Source: Gluconacetobacter takamatsuzukensis (GTDB lineage Bacteria > Pseudomonadota > Alphaproteobacteria > Acetobacterales > Acetobacteraceae). Taken from it: a stretch of 64,000 bases of DNA. Location of the stretch: the NCBI RefSeq assembly GCF_014174275.1, contig NZ_JABEQK010000006.1, forward strand, positions 1 to 64,000, read 5' to 3'. A program made the position numbers and the translations under genes. The notes beneath the pieces are model-generated. The model saw nothing but the letters and a program-made list of their open reading frames with translations. It had not been told where the DNA came from and searched no databases. Every line of letters starts with the position of its first letter. The stretch's first letter is position 1. Shown piece by piece: positions 8,323 through 17,304 of the stretch.

Positions 8323-8889
8323 ATGAATAAACTCACGGACGGCTTTTATACATCAGCACTCTCCACTGGACGCTTACATCTTGGTTGCGGGCGCAACGTG
8401 ATGCCTGGCTGGACGAATGTAGATTATGAACCACAACCAGATGCATTTCGCTGGGATCTTGTGGAAGATCTTCCTCTACCGAATGCATGTGTTCAATATA
8501 TATTTTCCGAACATTTTATTGAACATATCTCCTATTCGGAGGGACAGAAATTGCTTCGGGAATGTAAACGCATCCTCAAGCCAGGTGGCGGGCTACGTCT
8601 CAGCACTCCAGATTTAGCATTTCTTATCAATCAGTACACCCAAGGAAGAATAAACGAGTGGCATGATATGGGTTGGGCGCCCTCTACACCATGCGCAATG
8701 ATTAACGAAGGTCTGAGATTGTGGGGACATCAGTATGTTTATGACCAACAGGATCTTCATCGTTCGCTAGCCTTGGCTGGCTTTTCGAGGATCGAGACGG
8801 TCCAGTGGCGAAAGAGTAATAACGCGACATTCAATGATCTGGAGATTCGCCCATATCATCATGAAATTATAGTTGAGGCGTGGGTATAA
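8323..8889 (+). CDS. SAM-dependent methyltransferase (class I)
   Basis: The 188-residue protein has a Rossmann methyltransferase motif I RLHLGCGRN (17-25), an acidic NVDYEP after strand 2, EDLPLPNACVQYIFSEHFIEHI (motif typical of Methyltransf_11), and LRECKRILKPGGGLRLSTPD. Such short enzymes often sit in O-antigen or capsule clusters and methylate sugars or act on polysaccharide intermediates. The substrate here is unknown. It starts at ATG 8323 and lies in the AT-rich island, 434 bp after the glycosyltransferase. A separate promoter is likely. Confidence 0.85.
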   Translation: MNKLTDGFYTSALSTGRLHLGCGRNVMPGWTNVDYEPQPDAFRWDLVEDLPLPNACVQYIFSEHFIEHISYSEGQKLLRECKRILKPGGGLRLSTPDLAFLINQYTQGRINEWHDMGWAPSTPCAMINEGLRLWGHQYVYDQQDLHRSLALAGFSRIETVQWRKSNNATFNDLEIRPYHHEIIVEAWV

Positions 8890-8919
8890 GCAGCGAGATT
8901 TTATACGGAGGATTGATCT

Positions 8920-9190
8920 TCACGAATCTGTCCCATACGACTTCACATGCAGAAACGATACATCGTCGATGCGCCGAGCAAAGCGGGAAGTACGTATCGG
9001 ATTCAGATAACGCAAGACGTTTTCCGTGCGGTTGAATTCTGGCGAATAAGGCGACAGGTGCGGCAATGGCCCGATGGGCGACCTGCTCGTTGATCTCCAA
9101 CCGGATGCAGATTCATCGGTGACTGAGCGTGGTCGTCGCACCATACCCAGTCACCGACCGCGAGCAGTCGGTTACGAAACAAAACCATGA
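8920..9190 (-). pseudogene. IS630-family transposase relic (C-terminal part)
   Basis: On the minus strand, a short frame contains LSPYSPEFNRTENVLRYLNP, matching the hallmark (L)PPYSPELNPxExxW segment of IS630-family transposases, which carries the catalytic glutamate. Neighbouring frames contain further pieces (e.g. LFRNRLLAVGDW), so the reading frame is broken by frameshifts. The N-terminal DD part and terminal repeats are not visible. It cannot encode an active enzyme. It shows past IS activity inside the glycan island. The rest of the 8890-9342 gap has no gene. Confidence 0.75.
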
Positions 9191-9342
9191 TCTACCTGCA
9201 CTGTAAGTATGCAGCGACACGGCTTTCCTAATCAACGCTTCGAATTCACCTCAGGCGCATAGCATACAATTTCATATTTACACTCAATATTGTCACTCGG
9301 GTAGAGGAACAGAACCACATCGCGAAAGAACAACAATAAACA

Positions 9343-9945
9343 TCAAAAATTTTCTTTCCGCATCTGCTCTTCCAGGACCAAAAGATCTTTACTCCGAGAT
9401 TTAATTCTTTTTGCAGGAGAGCCAAAATAAACTCCCCATTCCCCCAAAGACTTCGTAACCAACGATAAAGCACCTACCGCGGAACCTTCTCCAACACGAA
9501 CACCCGGCAGAACAACACTACCCGATCCCACTATAACGTGCTTTTCCAAGACAACTGGTCCAATATTTATTTTCAAATATTTCCTCGGAATCGTTGGATT
9601 GGTGAGAGACTTCCCCGAATAGTCGTCCGTTCCAGAATAAATACGGACCCCTTGGGATATGCCAGAAAAATCTCCAAGAGTAATGCCACCGACACATCCC
9701 AAATAGGCACTACCTCCAATGTGAATATAATTCCCCAGCGTTAGCAATCCAGAATGCGCAGCAATAACAACATTGCCGTCGATTCGTACGTTTCTTCCTA
9801 TTTCTATATTTTCGATCCCTATGATTGTACAATTTTTTGCAATCCTGACACATTCACCTACACTCTTGAATCCGAATTTTCTTAATTCGACTGTTTCAAA
9901 ATAACCCGGATCGAATGGATTAGGCGCTTTTTCAGAATGTGGCAT
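9343..9945 (-). CDS. hexapeptide-repeat (LbH) acyltransferase
   Basis: The 200-residue protein is built from imperfect [LIV]-G-X4 hexapeptides (IIGIENIEIGRNVRIDGN, ITLGDFSGISQGV, VILEKHVIVGSG-like, VLPGVRVGEGSAVGA), giving the left-handed beta-helix of acetyl/acyl-CoA-dependent transferases. The C-terminal GVYFGSPAKRIKSRS matches the common end of the WbbJ/LacA/NeuD-type group. It probably O- or N-acylates a sugar. N-acylation of the amino sugar made by the island aminotransferase is plausible but unproven. It is transcribed opposite to the other island genes and has a strikingly AT-rich composition, which supports horizontal origin. Confidence 0.8.
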   Translation of the reverse strand: MPHSEKAPNPFDPGYFETVELRKFGFKSVGECVRIAKNCTIIGIENIEIGRNVRIDGNVVIAAHSGLLTLGNYIHIGGSAYLGCVGGITLGDFSGISQGVRIYSGTDDYSGKSLTNPTIPRKYLKINIGPVVLEKHVIVGSGSVVLPGVRVGEGSAVGALSLVTKSLGEWGVYFGSPAKRIKSRSKDLLVLEEQMRKENF

Positions 9946-10019
9946 CGTTCACTGCCTTAAAATAAAACTTATCGCATGACATTATAGGCATGCAATCCAT
10001 CGATGCGCTATCACCTCAT

Positions 10020-10155
10020 TCAGAAGCAGTCGCCGACGCCTCACCGTTGCCATTTCGCTGGTATCGTCCATGGGCGCCACCGGCCCCATCTCCATCCCTC
10101 CTATAAATGGGCGGATGCGCCCGGCAGCGCTTGTCCGCAGTTCCCCAGCATGGCA
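10020..10155 (-). pseudogene. decayed 3' end of the ELM1-family gene (partial duplicate)
   Basis: The minus-strand translation AAGRIRPFIGGMEMGPVAPMDD lines up with AAGRIRRFAGRMEDWAVTPLDD of the intact gene at 2687-3655, followed by SEMATVRRRRLL against IEVAETMRQRLRL. Only about the last 45 codons remain and the stop context is degraded. It keeps the same relative orientation to the adjacent helicase remnant as in the intact pair. Confidence 0.8.
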
Positions 10156-10169
10156 ATAGCAACTAAGCT

Positions 10170-10343
10170 CGACGCGGCTGTAAGCTCGCGGCGGTTCCAA
10201 CTGCATTACGCTGCGCATACTGATCGCAACCGGCACAATGACGCCCGGTATCGATGTCGAAGATGTGACGCTAGTGGTGAACTTCGACATTCACGGGCAA
10301 TCCGAACCTATATTCTCAAACTCATGGCCATCGATCCTTCCTG
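10170..10343 (+). pseudogene. decayed 3' end of the DEAD-box helicase gene (partial duplicate)
   Basis: The frame contains GIDVEDVTLVVNFDI, almost identical to the intact helicase, preceded by sequence matching TLRVLVATD. It then skips the motif VI region and rejoins at the last codons MAIDPS-stop equivalent (AIDPS at 4938-4956). Internal deletions remove most of the gene. Similarity to the intact locus continues downstream through about 10510. Confidence 0.8.
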
Positions 10344-10510
10344 AGTGCCTGTCTACATGCGCGCCGACGGCGATCGTCCACCGTTCCCCATGTTCAGACA
10401 GGCGCCGAGCGCGCTACGGCATTGCAGGTCTGGCGCGACGCTATAAAATCGTCTTCATGACCTGTCCGACCGCTCACGTGGTGCATGACGATGGCCTGCC
10501 CGGCACCTGC
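10344..10510 (+). repeat. second copy of the post-helicase structured segment
   Basis: This matches 4956-5121 downstream of the intact helicase. Arms at 10345-10354 and 10396-10405 still pair, and CAGGTC (10425-10430)/GACCTG (10459-10464) is retained. The frame from ATG 10457 reads MTCPTAHVVHDDGLPGT, against MTCPTALVMHDDGPSGT from ATG 5069. This short frame ends at 10540, overlapping the next start by ATGA. Confidence 0.65.
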
Positions 10511-10536
10511 CTCCCGGACGCGCGGGGTCTGACAGG

Positions 10537-11574
10537 ATGAGCTGCGGCACAGGCTCCCGGCCCGGCGCGTCGCCCCGCGTCCGCGCCCGCCCGAAATTCC
10601 TCGAAACCCTGCCGCCGCCGCCGCCGGCACTGCCCGCTTTCGCCCAGGAGATCACACCGCCGGACCTCTCGCCCTGGCTGACCGATCATTGCGGTATTCC
10701 CGGCGTGGTGCATCACGAAGCCCCCCGCCCCGGCCCTCACGTCGTGCTGACGGCTCTGGTCCATGGCAACGAATTCGCGGGCGCCATCGTGCTGGACCGG
10801 CTGCTGCGCGAGCGGATCCGGCCAAACCGGGGGCGCCTGTCCCTGATCTTCGCCAATCTGGAAGCCTTTGCCCGCTTCACGCCCGACAATCCCATCGCCT
10901 CGCGCTTCGTCGAGGAAGACATGAACCGGGTATGGAGCCGGCAGATCCTGTCCAGTCCACGCCATTCGGTGGAACTCGACCGCGCGCGGGCGATCCTGCC
11001 GGTGATCGAAACCGCCGACATCCTGATGGACCTGCACTCGATGCTCTGGCCCGGCGCCCCGCTGATCCTGGCGGGCGCGACCGAGAGCGGGCGCCGCCTC
11101 TCGACGATGATCGGCGACCCGCCACTGGTGGTCGCCGACCACGGCCACAAAGCCGGCCCACGCCTGATCGACTATGAACGCTTTGCCGACCCCGACAGCC
11201 CCTACGCCGCCTGCCTGCTGGAAGCCGGCGCGCACTGGACGGCCAATACGGTCGAAACAACGGACAGCGCGGTCCGCGCGCTGCTGCGGCATTGCGGTTT
11301 GCTGCCCGCCGGCACAACGCCCCCAGCCACCACCTGCCGCCAATTGATGGTGACTGATATCGTAACGGCCCACACCCCGGGCTTCCGCTTCGTCAGGCCC
11401 TTCCGGGGCGGCGAAGTCATCCGCCGCCGGGGCACTCTGCTGGCCCAGGACGGCCCGGACGAAATCCGCACCCCCTATCCCGATTGCATGCTGGTCATGC
11501 CCAACCTGCGCCCCAGCCGAGGACAAACCGCAGTCCGGCTGGCCCGAAGGCTCCCCGCCCGGTCACGAATATAG
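10537..11574 (+). CDS. succinylglutamate desuccinylase/aspartoacylase-family metallohydrolase
   Basis: The 345-residue protein belongs to the zinc carboxypeptidase-like AstE/AspA group. Zinc ligands are seen in VHGNE (His76, Glu79) and DLHS (His167), with ANLEAF and DMNRVW forming the substrate-binding segments. Members deacylate N-acyl amino acids. The true substrate is not evident, and no arginine-succinyltransferase pathway genes are near. A proline-rich stretch (26-33) precedes the domain, so translation might begin later. The ATG at 10537 overlaps the stop of the short upstream frame (ATGA). In the ancestral arrangement it probably followed the ELM1-helicase region directly. Confidence 0.8.
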   Translation: MSCGTGSRPGASPRVRARPKFLETLPPPPPALPAFAQEITPPDLSPWLTDHCGIPGVVHHEAPRPGPHVVLTALVHGNEFAGAIVLDRLLRERIRPNRGRLSLIFANLEAFARFTPDNPIASRFVEEDMNRVWSRQILSSPRHSVELDRARAILPVIETADILMDLHSMLWPGAPLILAGATESGRRLSTMIGDPPLVVADHGHKAGPRLIDYERFADPDSPYAACLLEAGAHWTANTVETTDSAVRALLRHCGLLPAGTTPPATTCRQLMVTDIVTAHTPGFRFVRPFRGGEVIRRRGTLLAQDGPDEIRTPYPDCMLVMPNLRPSRGQTAVRLARRLPARSRI

Positions 11575-11893
11575 CCCCCTCATCGACAACAGCTGCTCTC
11601 TACCCGCAGATCGGTTCGGCCCGAATGTCCAAAAGCTCTTCGCCTGTCGATTGAACGTTCCGAGACTCAGTCGATATCAGCACAGATAATCGTCCCACCG
11701 GTTATCGGAGATCAAGGAAACATCGGAAATGAAAGCAAAAAAACAGAAATCACATGACAAAAATAAACAAAAATAAATAAATTTTATTTTCACCCATCAA
11801 ACTTCCCCGATACAAAACCGACATGCAAAATTAAGGATAAAATTTATATTATCAAGAAAATATAGGGGATTTTTCAACATAATGGAGACCGCC
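11575..11893. promoter_or_regulatory. AT-rich regulatory region before the gluconate dehydrogenase operon
   Basis: No gene is present. From about 11700 to 11880 the sequence is very AT-rich, in contrast to the GC-rich surroundings, with runs such as AAAATAAATAAATTTTATTTT (partly self-complementary). This is likely the promoter and regulator-binding region of the operon. GGAG at 11886-11889 is the ribosome binding site that fixes the start at 11894. Confidence 0.55.
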
Positions 11894-12589
11894 ATGAAAC
11901 GACCCTCGTCAACCCGACGCCGCTTCCTGGCTGGTCTCCTGGGTTCCACATCCTTCTGGCTTTACTCCGGTCATGATGTCTGGGCCGGTAGCCTGGCGAC
12001 GGAGACCCATCCCTACACGCCCCGCTATTTCACCCCGGAGGAATGGCGCTTCCTGAACGCTGCATGCGAACGGATCTTTCCGACGGATGCACACGGCCCC
12101 GGCGCGCGCAGCCTCGGCGCGCCGGAATTCATCGACCGCCAGATGGACACGCCATATGGGCACGGGGCGTTGTGGTACATGTCCGGGCCCTTCCTGACTG
12201 CACCGGCCAATCTCGGTTATCAGCTTTCCCTTACTCCGCGCGACATCTATCGGCAGGGCATCGCGGGGGCGGACGCCTATACCCGCCAGCACCATGACGG
12301 CCGAGGCTTTGCCGACCTCGATGCACAGGCACAGACGGCGCTCCTGAAAGATCTGGAACACGGCGAAATGTCGCTTGGTGCCGTTCCGGCGCACCTGCTC
12401 TTCGAACAATTGCGCCAGAACACGCTTGAAGGCGTTTTTTCCGATCCCCTGTACGGCGGCAACAAGGGCCTCGCAGGCTGGACCCTGCTCGGCTTCCCCG
12501 GGGCCCGCGCCGATTTCATGGATTGGGTCAATCAGGAGGGCGCACCCTACCCGTTCGGCCCCGTCTCGATTTCCGGCGAAACGGCCTGA
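11894..12589 (+). CDS. gluconate 2-dehydrogenase-type gamma (small) subunit
   Basis: The 231-residue protein is the small subunit family of membrane-bound FAD dehydrogenases (gluconate 2-dehydrogenase subunit 3). It begins with a twin-arginine signal, SSTRRRFLAGLLG, so it is probably folded with the catalytic subunit and exported through Tat, carrying the large subunit along. Typical family segments are FTPEEWRFLNAACERIFPTD, GAPEFIDRQM and LAGWTLLGFPGARADFMDWV. GGAG six bases upstream selects ATG 11894 over the ATG four codons earlier. It is the first gene of the three-gene operon and is followed by the large subunit after a 14-bp gap. Confidence 0.9.
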   Translation: MKRPSSTRRRFLAGLLGSTSFWLYSGHDVWAGSLATETHPYTPRYFTPEEWRFLNAACERIFPTDAHGPGARSLGAPEFIDRQMDTPYGHGALWYMSGPFLTAPANLGYQLSLTPRDIYRQGIAGADAYTRQHHDGRGFADLDAQAQTALLKDLEHGEMSLGAVPAHLLFEQLRQNTLEGVFSDPLYGGNKGLAGWTLLGFPGARADFMDWVNQEGAPYPFGPVSISGETA

Positions 12590-12603
12590 GGATTTTCAGT
12601 ATC

Positions 12604-14382
12604 ATGAACGCAGGAAAAACCGACGCGATCATTATCGGCGCAGGCTGGGCCGGCGCGATTCTCGCCAAGGAACTGACGGAAGCAGGCCTCTCAGTCACCG
12701 TTCTCGAACGTGGGGACGATCGCGCAACAGCGGTGGAGGGAGACTATCCCGGCTCCATCGACGAACTCAGGGGTGCCATCCGTCATCGCCTGTTCCAGAA
12801 CCTGTCACAGACGACCGTCACCATTCGCAATACGATCGGGCAGGTCGCGGTGCCCTATCGTCGCCTCGCCGCCTTTCTGCCCGGCGAAGGTGTCGGCGGG
12901 GCGGGACTTCATTGGTCCGGGGTCCACTTCCGCGTCGCACCCGACGACCTCGCCCTGCGCAGCAACGTCATCGCCCGCTATGGCAGGAACTTCATTCCGG
13001 AAGGCATGAACCTTCAGGATTACGACGTGACCTACGAGGAACTCGAACCCTTCTTCGACAAGGCGGAAAAAGTCTTCGGCACGTCTGGCGAGCCCCACAC
13101 CATCAAGGGAAAGATCGCGGGCAAGGGCAATACCTTCGCACCCGACCGGTCCGACGCCTTCCCCCTGCCCGCGATGAAAGACGTCTATTCCGCAAGCCTC
13201 TTCAAGACCGCCGCGGCCAATGTCGGCTACCACCCCTATTCCCTGCCCGCGGCCAATGCCTCGGCCCCGTATACAAACCCCTACGGCGCGCAGATGGGGC
13301 CATGCAATTTCTGCGGATATTGCAGCGGGTACGATTGCTACATGTATTCCAAGGCATCCCCCAACGTGAACATCCTGCCTGCCTTGCGCCAGGATCCGAA
13401 ATTCACGCTGATCACCAAAGCCCATGTCCTGAAAGTCAATCTCGACAGCGACCGGAAGAAGGCAACCGGCGTCACCTATCTGGACCTGCGCACCAATCGG
13501 CAAGTCTCACTGGACGCCGATCTCGTCATCATCAGCGCCTTCCAGTTCCATAATGTCCACCTCATGCTGCTGTCCGGCATCGGCCGGCCTTACGACCCGA
13601 TCGCCAACACCGGCACGGTGGGGCGCAATTTCGTCTACCAGACGATCACGACCTCCCGCGCCTGGCTTCCCTCCACGCACTATACCAACCTGTTCGTCGG
13701 TGCCGGTGGGGCCGGCGTCGCCATCGACGATTTCAACAGCATGAATTTCGATCACGGGCCGCTGGGCTTCGTGGGCGGCTCGCCCGTCTGGGTCAATCAG
13801 GCCGGCGCCAAGCCCATCGCCGCCGCCATCGGCGGACCAGGCGGCAAGGCCCCGACCTGGGGCGAAGGCTACAAGGACGCGATGGTGGAAACGTACCGCC
13901 ACTCGCTCACGATCGACGCGCACGGCAGCAACATGGCGTACCGCGACGTCTATCTGGACCTCGATCCGACCTACACCGACGCCTACGCCCAGCCTCTGCT
14001 CAGAATGACGTTCACGTGGAAGGATAACGATATCCGCATGAACCAGTATGTCGTGAGCAGGATCGAACCCATCATGAAGGAAATGGGGGCAACACGCTAT
14101 TCCCTGGCAAAACTGGAAACCGGCGAACTCTTCGATACGCGCCGCTACCAGACGACCCACCTTGGCGGCGGAGCCGTCATGGGCGCCGACCCGAAGACGA
14201 GTGCCGTCAATCGCTATCTCCAGAGCTGGGACGTCCCGAACGTCTTCGTCATCGGTGCCAGCGCGTTCCCCCAGGGCATGGGGTACAATCCAACCGGCAT
14301 GGTCGCGGCACTGGCCTACTGGTCGGCCTACCATATCCGCACGATCTATCTGAAAAACCCCGGCCCCATGGTGCAGGCATGA
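12604..14382 (+). CDS. gluconate 2-dehydrogenase-type FAD (large) subunit, GMC oxidoreductase
   Basis: The 592-residue GMC-family flavoprotein oxidises a sugar acid or polyol in the periplasm. An FAD-binding Rossmann motif GAGWAGAILAKELTEAG occupies residues 12-28. Cysteines 234, 237, 240 and 245 in CNFCGYCSGYDC match the motif that holds the [3Fe-4S] cluster in gluconate and fructose dehydrogenases. Near the C-terminus, HLGGGAVMGADP and GASAFPQGMGYNPTGMVAALAY are the GMC active-site region. The N-terminus resembles gluconate 2-dehydrogenase more than fructose dehydrogenase, but 2-ketogluconate or sorbitol as substrate cannot be excluded. It starts at ATG 12604 after GAGGA. The stop overlaps the cytochrome start by four bases. 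Confidence 0.9.
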   Translation: MNAGKTDAIIIGAGWAGAILAKELTEAGLSVTVLERGDDRATAVEGDYPGSIDELRGAIRHRLFQNLSQTTVTIRNTIGQVAVPYRRLAAFLPGEGVGGAGLHWSGVHFRVAPDDLALRSNVIARYGRNFIPEGMNLQDYDVTYEELEPFFDKAEKVFGTSGEPHTIKGKIAGKGNTFAPDRSDAFPLPAMKDVYSASLFKTAAANVGYHPYSLPAANASAPYTNPYGAQMGPCNFCGYCSGYDCYMYSKASPNVNILPALRQDPKFTLITKAHVLKVNLDSDRKKATGVTYLDLRTNRQVSLDADLVIISAFQFHNVHLMLLSGIGRPYDPIANTGTVGRNFVYQTITTSRAWLPSTHYTNLFVGAGGAGVAIDDFNSMNFDHGPLGFVGGSPVWVNQAGAKPIAAAIGGPGGKAPTWGEGYKDAMVETYRHSLTIDAHGSNMAYRDVYLDLDPTYTDAYAQPLLRMTFTWKDNDIRMNQYVVSRIEPIMKEMGATRYSLAKLETGELFDTRRYQTTHLGGGAVMGADPKTSAVNRYLQSWDVPNVFVIGASAFPQGMGYNPTGMVAALAYWSAYHIRTIYLKNPGPMVQA

Positions 14383-15710
14383 AGCATCGTGCGTTCCGGC
14401 CCGCGACCATTCTGGGTACCGCCGCGCTTCTCCTGCTTGCCCACCTGCCGCAGGCGCATGCGGAGGGTTCGGACAATCCGGTTGCCAGGGGGCACTATGT
14501 CGCGGACGCCTCCGATTGCAGCGCATGCCATACGGTCAAGGGCGGCCCCCCGTTCGCGGGCGGAATGGCTTTCAAATTGCCGATGGGGTCGATCTATTCA
14601 TCCAATATCACGCCAGACCCCACCCATGGCATCGGTGCCTGGTCGGAGGCGGAATTCGCCCGCGCCGTGCGAGAAGGCGTACGCCGGGACGGCACAAGCC
14701 TCTACCCGGCCATGCCGTTTCCATCCTATGCCCGCATCAGCGACAGCGACATGCACGCGCTCTACGTCTATTTCATGAAAGGCGTGCAGCCCGTGGCCAG
14801 GGCAACTCCAGCCGCCGACATTCCGTGGCCCCTGTCCATGCGCTGGCCGATGTCCGTCTGGAAGACCGTGTTCGCCCCCGCCGTCCAGTCCGCGCAGCAG
14901 GATGTCAATCGCCCCTTCCCCGACCCGGCCATCGCCCGTGGCGCATATCTGGTGGAAGGGCCAGGCCATTGCGGCGCCTGCCATTCCCCACGCGGCCTCG
15001 CCTTGCAGGAGAAAGCCCTGTCCGGCAGCGCGGGCACGCTCTTCCTGTCGGGCGGCGCCCCGATCGACGGCTTCGTCCCCACCAGCCTGCGCCAGGATCG
15101 GCGAACCGGTCTGGCATCCTGGTCGGAGGACGACATCGTTGCATTCCTGTCCACAGGACGGAACCGGAAAGGGGAATCGTTCGGCGGCATGACGAACGCC
15201 ATCGTCCACGGCACGCAGCACCTCACCCCGGAGGACCTGCACGCCATGGCCCGCTATCTCCTCACGCTCGGCCCCAGCCATCCCGCCGCACCGGCATGGC
15301 ATTACGATCCGGCAGCCGCGGCAGAACTGCAACGGGGCGATGCCACAGCGCGCGGAGCCAGATTATACGTCGATCATTGCGCCGCCTGTCACCGCACGGA
15401 CGGAAAGGGCTACGCGCCCGTCTTTCCGCCACTGGCGGGCAACCCCGTGATCATGAGCGACCAACCGGACTCGCTGGTGCATGTCGTTCAAAGCGGCGCG
15501 GCACTTCCCGGCACAGCCAGGGCCCCTTCCGCATTCGTCATGCCGGCCTATGGCCGGATGCTGAGCCCGCAGCAGATCGCCGACGTCGTGACCTTCATCC
15601 GAGCAGCCTGGGGCAACAATGCTCCCCCCGTCGATGCGGCGACCGTGGCCGAGCTCCAGAAATCCGCCCCGCCCCCCGTCCTCGACGGCAAACCCGTTCC
15701 CCTGAACTGA
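14379..15710 (+). CDS. triheme cytochrome c subunit of gluconate 2-dehydrogenase-type complex
   Basis: The 443-residue protein has a signal peptide (hydrophobic ILGTAALLLLAHL, cleavage near AHA-EG) and three c-type heme sites: CSACH at 47-51, CGACH at 198-202 and CAACH at 334-338. This is the usual three-domain membrane-associated cytochrome that takes electrons from the FAD/3Fe-4S subunit and reduces ubiquinone. The start overlaps the upstream stop (ATGA), so translation is probably coupled. The three genes together build the complete dehydrogenase complex on the periplasmic face. Confidence 0.92.
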   Translation: MKHRAFRPATILGTAALLLLAHLPQAHAEGSDNPVARGHYVADASDCSACHTVKGGPPFAGGMAFKLPMGSIYSSNITPDPTHGIGAWSEAEFARAVREGVRRDGTSLYPAMPFPSYARISDSDMHALYVYFMKGVQPVARATPAADIPWPLSMRWPMSVWKTVFAPAVQSAQQDVNRPFPDPAIARGAYLVEGPGHCGACHSPRGLALQEKALSGSAGTLFLSGGAPIDGFVPTSLRQDRRTGLASWSEDDIVAFLSTGRNRKGESFGGMTNAIVHGTQHLTPEDLHAMARYLLTLGPSHPAAPAWHYDPAAAAELQRGDATARGARLYVDHCAACHRTDGKGYAPVFPPLAGNPVIMSDQPDSLVHVVQSGAALPGTARAPSAFVMPAYGRMLSPQQIADVVTFIRAAWGNNAPPVDAATVAELQKSAPPPVLDGKPVPLN

Positions 15711-15759
15711 CAGGCGAAACGCCGTCGCTCGCCACGTCGATCGGCGGCAAGGCCTCGAC

Positions 15760-15784
15760 GCGCGCCGGCACTCAACCGGCGCGC
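15760..15784. terminator. hairpin between convergent cytochrome and glyA genes
   Basis: GCGCGCCGG (15760-15768) and CCGGCGCGC (15776-15784) form a perfect 9-bp stem with a 7-nt loop, placed between two convergent stops. It is likely a bidirectional terminator, though it lacks a T-tract. Confidence 0.6.
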
Positions 15785-15798
15785 GCGGGCCGACCTGC

Positions 15799-17097
15799 TC
15801 AGCGATAGATGGGGAAGCGCGCGCAGAGTGCCTTCACCTTCTCATGCACCGCCTGCTCGGTCACGGCGCACCCCTCATCGCCCTTCTCGGCCACGGCCGT
15901 CAGAACCTCGTCGATCATCACGCCGATCGCACGAAACTCCTCGACACCGAAGCCACGCGCGGTCGCGGCCGGGCTGCCCAGACGGATGCCCGACGTCACC
16001 GCCGGCTTCTCCGGATCGAACGGCACGGCATTCTTGTTCGCCGTGATCCCGGCGCGCTCCAGGGCACGCTCGGCGGCACGACCCGTCACCTTCTTGGGCC
16101 GCAGGTCGACCAGCAGCAGATGGCTGTCGGTGCCGCCGGTCACGATGTCGAAGCCGCGCGCCAGCAGCGTCTCGGCCAGCACGTTGGCATTGGCCGCCAC
16201 CGCTTCCTGATAGGTGCGGAATTCCGGCTGGAGGGCCTCACCGAACGCCACCGCCTTGGCGGCGATGACATGCATCAGCGGTCCGCCCTGCAGGCCGGGG
16301 AAAACCGCCGAGTTGATCTTCTTCGCCAGATCGGCATCGTTGGTCAGGATCAGCCCGCCACGCGGCCCGCGCAGCGTCTTGTGGGTGGTGCTGGTCACGA
16401 CATGGGCGTGCGGCACCGGCGAAGGATACAGGCCGGCGGCCACCAGACCTGCAAAATGGGCCATGTCGACCATCAGGAAGGCCCCGACCTCGTCCGCGAT
16501 GGCGCGGAAACGCGCGAAATCGATCACGCGCGGATAGGCCGAGCCCCCCGCCACGATCAGCTTCGGCCGCTCGGCACGCGCCAGGCGCTCCATCTCCTCG
16601 TAATCCAGCAGGCCGTCCTCGCGGCGAACGCCGTACTGCACCGCGTTGAACCATTTGCCGGAATAGTTCGGCGCGGCCCCATGCGTCAGATGGCCACCCG
16701 CCGCCAGGCTCATGCCCAGGATGGTGTCGCCGGGGCTGACCAGCGCCATGAAGGCGGCCTGGTTGGCATTGGCCCCCGAATGCGGCTGCACATTGGCGAA
16801 CCCGGCACCGAACAGCGTCTTCACCCGCTCGATCGCCAGGGCCTCGACCTTGTCGACCTCGACGCAGCCACCGTAATAGCGCCGGCCCGGATAGCCCTCG
16901 GCATATTTGTTGGTCAGGACGCTGCCCTGGGCCTCCAGCACTGCCTGCGAGACCATGTTCTCACTGGCGATCAGCTCGATCCCGTCACGCTGCCGCTCCA
17001 GCTCGCCGGCGATCATCCCCGCCACGGCCGGATCACGGTCCGCAAGGGGGGCACGGAAATAGGACTGCAACCCGCTCTGGCTCAAATGGTCCGGCAT
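15799..17097 (-). CDS. glyA: serine hydroxymethyltransferase
   Basis: The 432-residue PLP enzyme interconverts serine and glycine with tetrahydrofolate, supplying one-carbon units. Landmarks are [61 protein letters not shown], and the PLP-lysine motif [13 protein letters not shown]. Length and sequence are ordinary for the family. I placed the start at ATG 17097, after GGAG, instead of the longer frame to 17220, whose extra residues do not fit the family. It is divergent from the permease gene. Confidence 0.95.
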   Translation of the reverse strand: MPDHLSQSGLQSYFRAPLADRDPAVAGMIAGELERQRDGIELIASENMVSQAVLEAQGSVLTNKYAEGYPGRRYYGGCVEVDKVEALAIERVKTLFGAGFANVQPHSGANANQAAFMALVSPGDTILGMSLAAGGHLTHGAAPNYSGKWFNAVQYGVRREDGLLDYEEMERLARAERPKLIVAGGSAYPRVIDFARFRAIADEVGAFLMVDMAHFAGLVAAGLYPSPVPHAHVVTSTTHKTLRGPRGGLILTNDADLAKKINSAVFPGLQGGPLMHVIAAKAVAFGEALQPEFRTYQEAVAANANVLAETLLARGFDIVTGGTDSHLLLVDLRPKKVTGRAAERALERAGITANKNAVPFDPEKPAVTSGIRLGSPAATARGFGVEEFRAIGVMIDEVLTAVAEKGDEGCAVTEQAVHEKVKALCARFPIYR

Positions 17098-17304
17098 CGT
17101 TATATTCTCCAAACTTTCGTGCAACGCTTCAGCCAGTCCCCGGAAGAATTCCCGTCGCCCGTGCCCACGCGTCATTGCAATTTTGCGCATTCTAGCGTCT
17201 CCACGCCGACGAGGCCACACGCCGAATAACCGACATCCGCCCGCCGGCCGCGCCGCGACCCGGTTTGTTCCTGTCCGACATTCCCTTATCAGGAGACGCC
17301 CTGC

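Noticed and set aside
8135-8326. 63-codon plus-strand frame before the methyltransferase
   Set aside because: It runs through the nested inverted repeat, has no ribosome site and no recognisable sequence.
9982-10290. 103-codon minus-strand frame as a real gene
   Set aside because: Its middle matches the last codons of the ELM1-family gene and both ends are unrelated sequence, so it is a pseudogene remnant.
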